From assembly GCA_015272155.1 (NCBI GenBank), contig JACYME010000024.1:1-34632 (forward strand): 34,632 nucleotides of DNA. The letters run 5' to 3'. The number at the start of each line of letters is the position of its first letter. The first letter of the stretch is position 1. Under the pieces are notes generated by a model. That model was given only the letters and a program-made list of their open reading frames with translations, was not told the DNA's origin and searched no databases. A program made the position numbers and the translations under genes. The stretch is from Leptolyngbyaceae cyanobacterium T60_A2020_046. Its GTDB lineage: Bacteria; Cyanobacteriota; Cyanobacteriia; Phormidesmidales; Phormidesmidaceae. Shown here one piece after another: positions 33,169 to 34,632 of this stretch.

Positions 33169-33657
33169 CTATGCGGCAATCCGCCAGGTTTCATCAAACC
33201 CGTGGCGCAGGGGCTGAATGCCCGACTCTAGCAGGCGGCGCAAACGGGGAATTTCGCTGGTGCTGTAAACCCGAAACTCAGACTGAACCGTAGCGCGGGC
33301 GGTGTGCGCCGCCTGGTTGAGCACCAGAGAACCCTGGGGATCAGACACTGAGCGATGGAAGGTGCCAGACGGCAAACGCAGGATATAGCGGTTTGCAGCT
33401 AGGCGAACCTCATGGAAGGGATGATCCCACGCAAAGTTCACTAGATAAAAGGTTCGCCCGCCGGAGACGGCCAGCAGGTTATCCTCCTGGTTTGGGTGTA
33501 GGTAAAACTGCCAAGCACCGTACTTATCATTGTTTGGGCTGGTGGCCGGGCCATCGTGAAAGACAAGATCGCGGGCGTTGGAGTCGTTTACCGTGATGTC
33601 AAAAAACTGGACGCTGGGCGTGTCGCGAAATCGGTGGAAGGGAAGCAGTTCAAACAT
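33169..33657 (-). CDS. Cupin-fold (RmlC-like) protein of unknown activity
   Basis: The 162-aa product is built of beta-strands with both cupin motifs in weakened form: motif 1 around YLHPNQEDNLLAVSGG and motif 2 around LRLPSGTFHRSVSD (P-x-G, then His). Metal-binding His residues are therefore partly present. Cupins range from dioxygenases and isomerases to binding proteins, so I assign only the fold. ATG at 33657 is preferred; TTG at 33672 is the alternative. The gene is divergent from the LysR regulator, with 117 bp between the starts. In LysR systems the divergent neighbour is often the target. Confidence 0.7.
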   Translation of the reverse strand: MFELLPFHRFRDTPSVQFFDITVNDSNARDLVFHDGPATSPNNDKYGAWQFYLHPNQEDNLLAVSGGRTFYLVNFAWDHPFHEVRLAANRYILRLPSGTFHRSVSDPQGSLVLNQAAHTARATVQSEFRVYSTSEIPRLRRLLESGIQPLRHGFDETWRIAA

Positions 33658-33727
33658 GGCAACCTGTAGCAATCGTCATGAAACCAGATTTCCCGTTACG
33701 CTATCCTCTTCCGCTAAGACGGATCAA

Positions 33728-33741
33728 AACCGCTTGCGGTT
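33728..33741. promoter_or_regulatory. Palindrome AACCGC-TT-GCGGTT between cupin gene and lysR
   Basis: Perfect 6-bp arms around TT. It is the upstream member of a pair of palindromes whose centres are about 21.5 bp apart; candidate LysR recognition site. Confidence 0.6.
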
Positions 33742-33748
33742 CTCATCG

Positions 33749-33763
33749 ATTCGGTTTGCGAAT
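33749..33763. promoter_or_regulatory. LysR-type box ATTCGGTTTGCGAAT (T-N11-A)
   Basis: Arms ATTCG and CGAAT around GTTTG fit the T-N11-A rule of LysR boxes. It ends 11 bp before the LysR start codon, a typical position for autoregulation. Confidence 0.65.
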
Positions 33764-33774
33764 AGATTCTTGCT

Positions 33775-34620
33775 ATGAACATTTCGCACCTTGAAGTGTT
33801 GGCGGCGATCGCGCGCGAAGGGAGTTTTTCGGGTGCGGCCTTGGCGCTGGAAATGTCGCAGGCAGCAGTGAGCCGGGCGATCGCGTCCCTTGAGGATGAG
33901 CTGGGCATTGCGCTGCTGACGCGCGGACGCTTTGGGGCCAAGCTGACCCAAGTGGGCGAGCGTGTCCTCTTCCATGCCGACAAAATGCTGGAACTCCGCG
34001 AGCGCATGGAATATGAGGTGAATCTGGAAAAAGGACTCTACGCCGGACGTTTGCGCATTGCCTCCTTTCGCAGTGCGGCGACCCACCTGCTGCCGCCGAT
34101 TATTGCCCGGTTTCGTCAGCGGTTTCCTCGGGTGGAGGTGTCGCTGATGGAGCTAGAGCCCGCTGGCGTTGAGCAGGCACTGCGCGATAGCCAGGTGGAT
34201 GTGGGGTTAGTGCCGCTGCCGCGATCGGAGGAATTTTCCATCTGGGAAGTAGCGCGGGACGAGTACGTGGTGTTGATTCCCCAGACTCGACTGCCGTTGC
34301 CGGATCCCATTACTTGGGATCATCTGTCGAGCTATTCCTTTGTGCTCTACAACTATGCAGAATGTACGACCGCCGTGCGCGAACACTGGGCACGCTGGGG
34401 GCAATCGCTCAAGGTTGCCTATGTCATCAAAGAAGATTCGACCATTGTGAGCATGGTGGCCCAGGGGTTGGGGGCGGCCATTTTGCCTCGGCTGGCGGCG
34501 TTGCCGATTCCGCCGACGGTGGCGGTGCGATCACTGCCCGAGCCACTAGAGCGCATCATTGGAGCCGCGACCCTTTCTCACGTAAAACTATCGATACGTT
34601 TGGAAGCCCCGTCTCTTTAG
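33775..34620 (+). CDS. LysR-family transcriptional regulator
   Basis: The N-terminal winged helix-turn-helix (about residues 1-60) contains FSGAALALEMSQAAVSRAIASLEDELGIALL. A linker helix follows, then a periplasmic-binding-protein-like effector domain (about 90-270) starting GRLRIASF. The product is 281 aa against a usual 290-310. The expected C-terminal helix after the last strand is replaced by a short tail, SHVKLSIRLEAPSL, and the stop codon sits inside a GC-rich hairpin. This suggests the 3' end has been overwritten. The regulator is divergent from the cupin gene, with two palindromes between them, so it probably controls that gene and itself. The inducer is unknown. Confidence 0.88.
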   Translation: MNISHLEVLAAIAREGSFSGAALALEMSQAAVSRAIASLEDELGIALLTRGRFGAKLTQVGERVLFHADKMLELRERMEYEVNLEKGLYAGRLRIASFRSAATHLLPPIIARFRQRFPRVEVSLMELEPAGVEQALRDSQVDVGLVPLPRSEEFSIWEVARDEYVVLIPQTRLPLPDPITWDHLSSYSFVLYNYAECTTAVREHWARWGQSLKVAYVIKEDSTIVSMVAQGLGAAILPRLAALPIPPTVAVRSLPEPLERIIGAATLSHVKLSIRLEAPSL

Positions 34621-34627
34621 AGCGGGG
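34607..34627. other. Hairpin overlapping the lysR stop codon
   Basis: CCCCG, a bulged T, CTC pair with GAG and CGGGG. It follows directly on the odd LysR tail. It may act as a terminator, or be the end of a mobile element; similar G+C-rich hairpins occur at the ends of cyanobacterial IS200/IS605-type elements. Confidence 0.45.
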
Positions 34628-34632
34628 AGGAA

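Noticed and set aside
32819-33217. 132-aa plus-strand frame
   Set aside because: Runs through a strong terminator hairpin and into the antisense of the cupin gene; no domain seen.

Overview
This window comes from a cyanobacterial chromosome. The non-CRISPR part is GC-rich and dense in the HIP1 octamer GCGATCGC. It encodes the photosystem II assembly factor Psb28, a carboxysomal-type beta-carbonic anhydrase, a DevBCA-type exporter, a PEP-CTERM surface protein and several small proteins typical of cyanobacteria. I cannot name the genus. A DevBCA exporter alone does not imply heterocysts.

Layout. (1) 1-4694: a very large CRISPR array with type I-E-style repeats: 75 repeats, identical as read by eye, and 74 complete spacers. 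It runs off the left edge and no cas gene is visible. (2) 4695-14004: tRNA-Arg(CCT), ccaA, then a minus-strand run CHAT protease, TPR-CD225 membrane protein and NurA nuclease, followed by rdgB and a divergent ABC exporter. (3) 14211-19395: a minus-strand devB-devC-devC-devA operon, divergent from a TetR regulator. A perfect 9-bp inverted repeat covers the predicted -35 elements of both promoters. (4) 19720-28080: single genes for envelope and general functions: PEP-CTERM protein, L,D-transpeptidase, TtcA, DUF3177 protein, a small conserved protein, VWD-domain secreted protein, ArgJ, YedK/SRAP, SRPBCC protein and a PNPOx-fold protein. (5) 28239-34620: an eight-PAS diguanylate cyclase, psb28, a cupin-fold protein and a divergent LysR regulator whose control region holds two palindromes about two helical turns apart.

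How the parts work together. The array is the memory of an adaptive immune system whose cas genes probably lie beyond the left edge. The dev genes with TetR look like one ligand-responsive export module, and the cupin/LysR pair like a regulator with its target. ArgJ, TtcA, RdgB, YedK and Psb28 are housekeeping functions.

The most informative unusual signal is a pair of spacers 45 positions apart that match the same site in two diverged homologous genes. Seven of their eight differences fall at third codon positions, so they look like two independent samplings of one gene family under purifying selection. Other points of interest are the variable 29th repeat base (probably related to the PAM), the TPR-CD225 fusion next to a CHAT protease, the dev/TetR operator, the LysR palindromes and the structured intergenic region after psb28.
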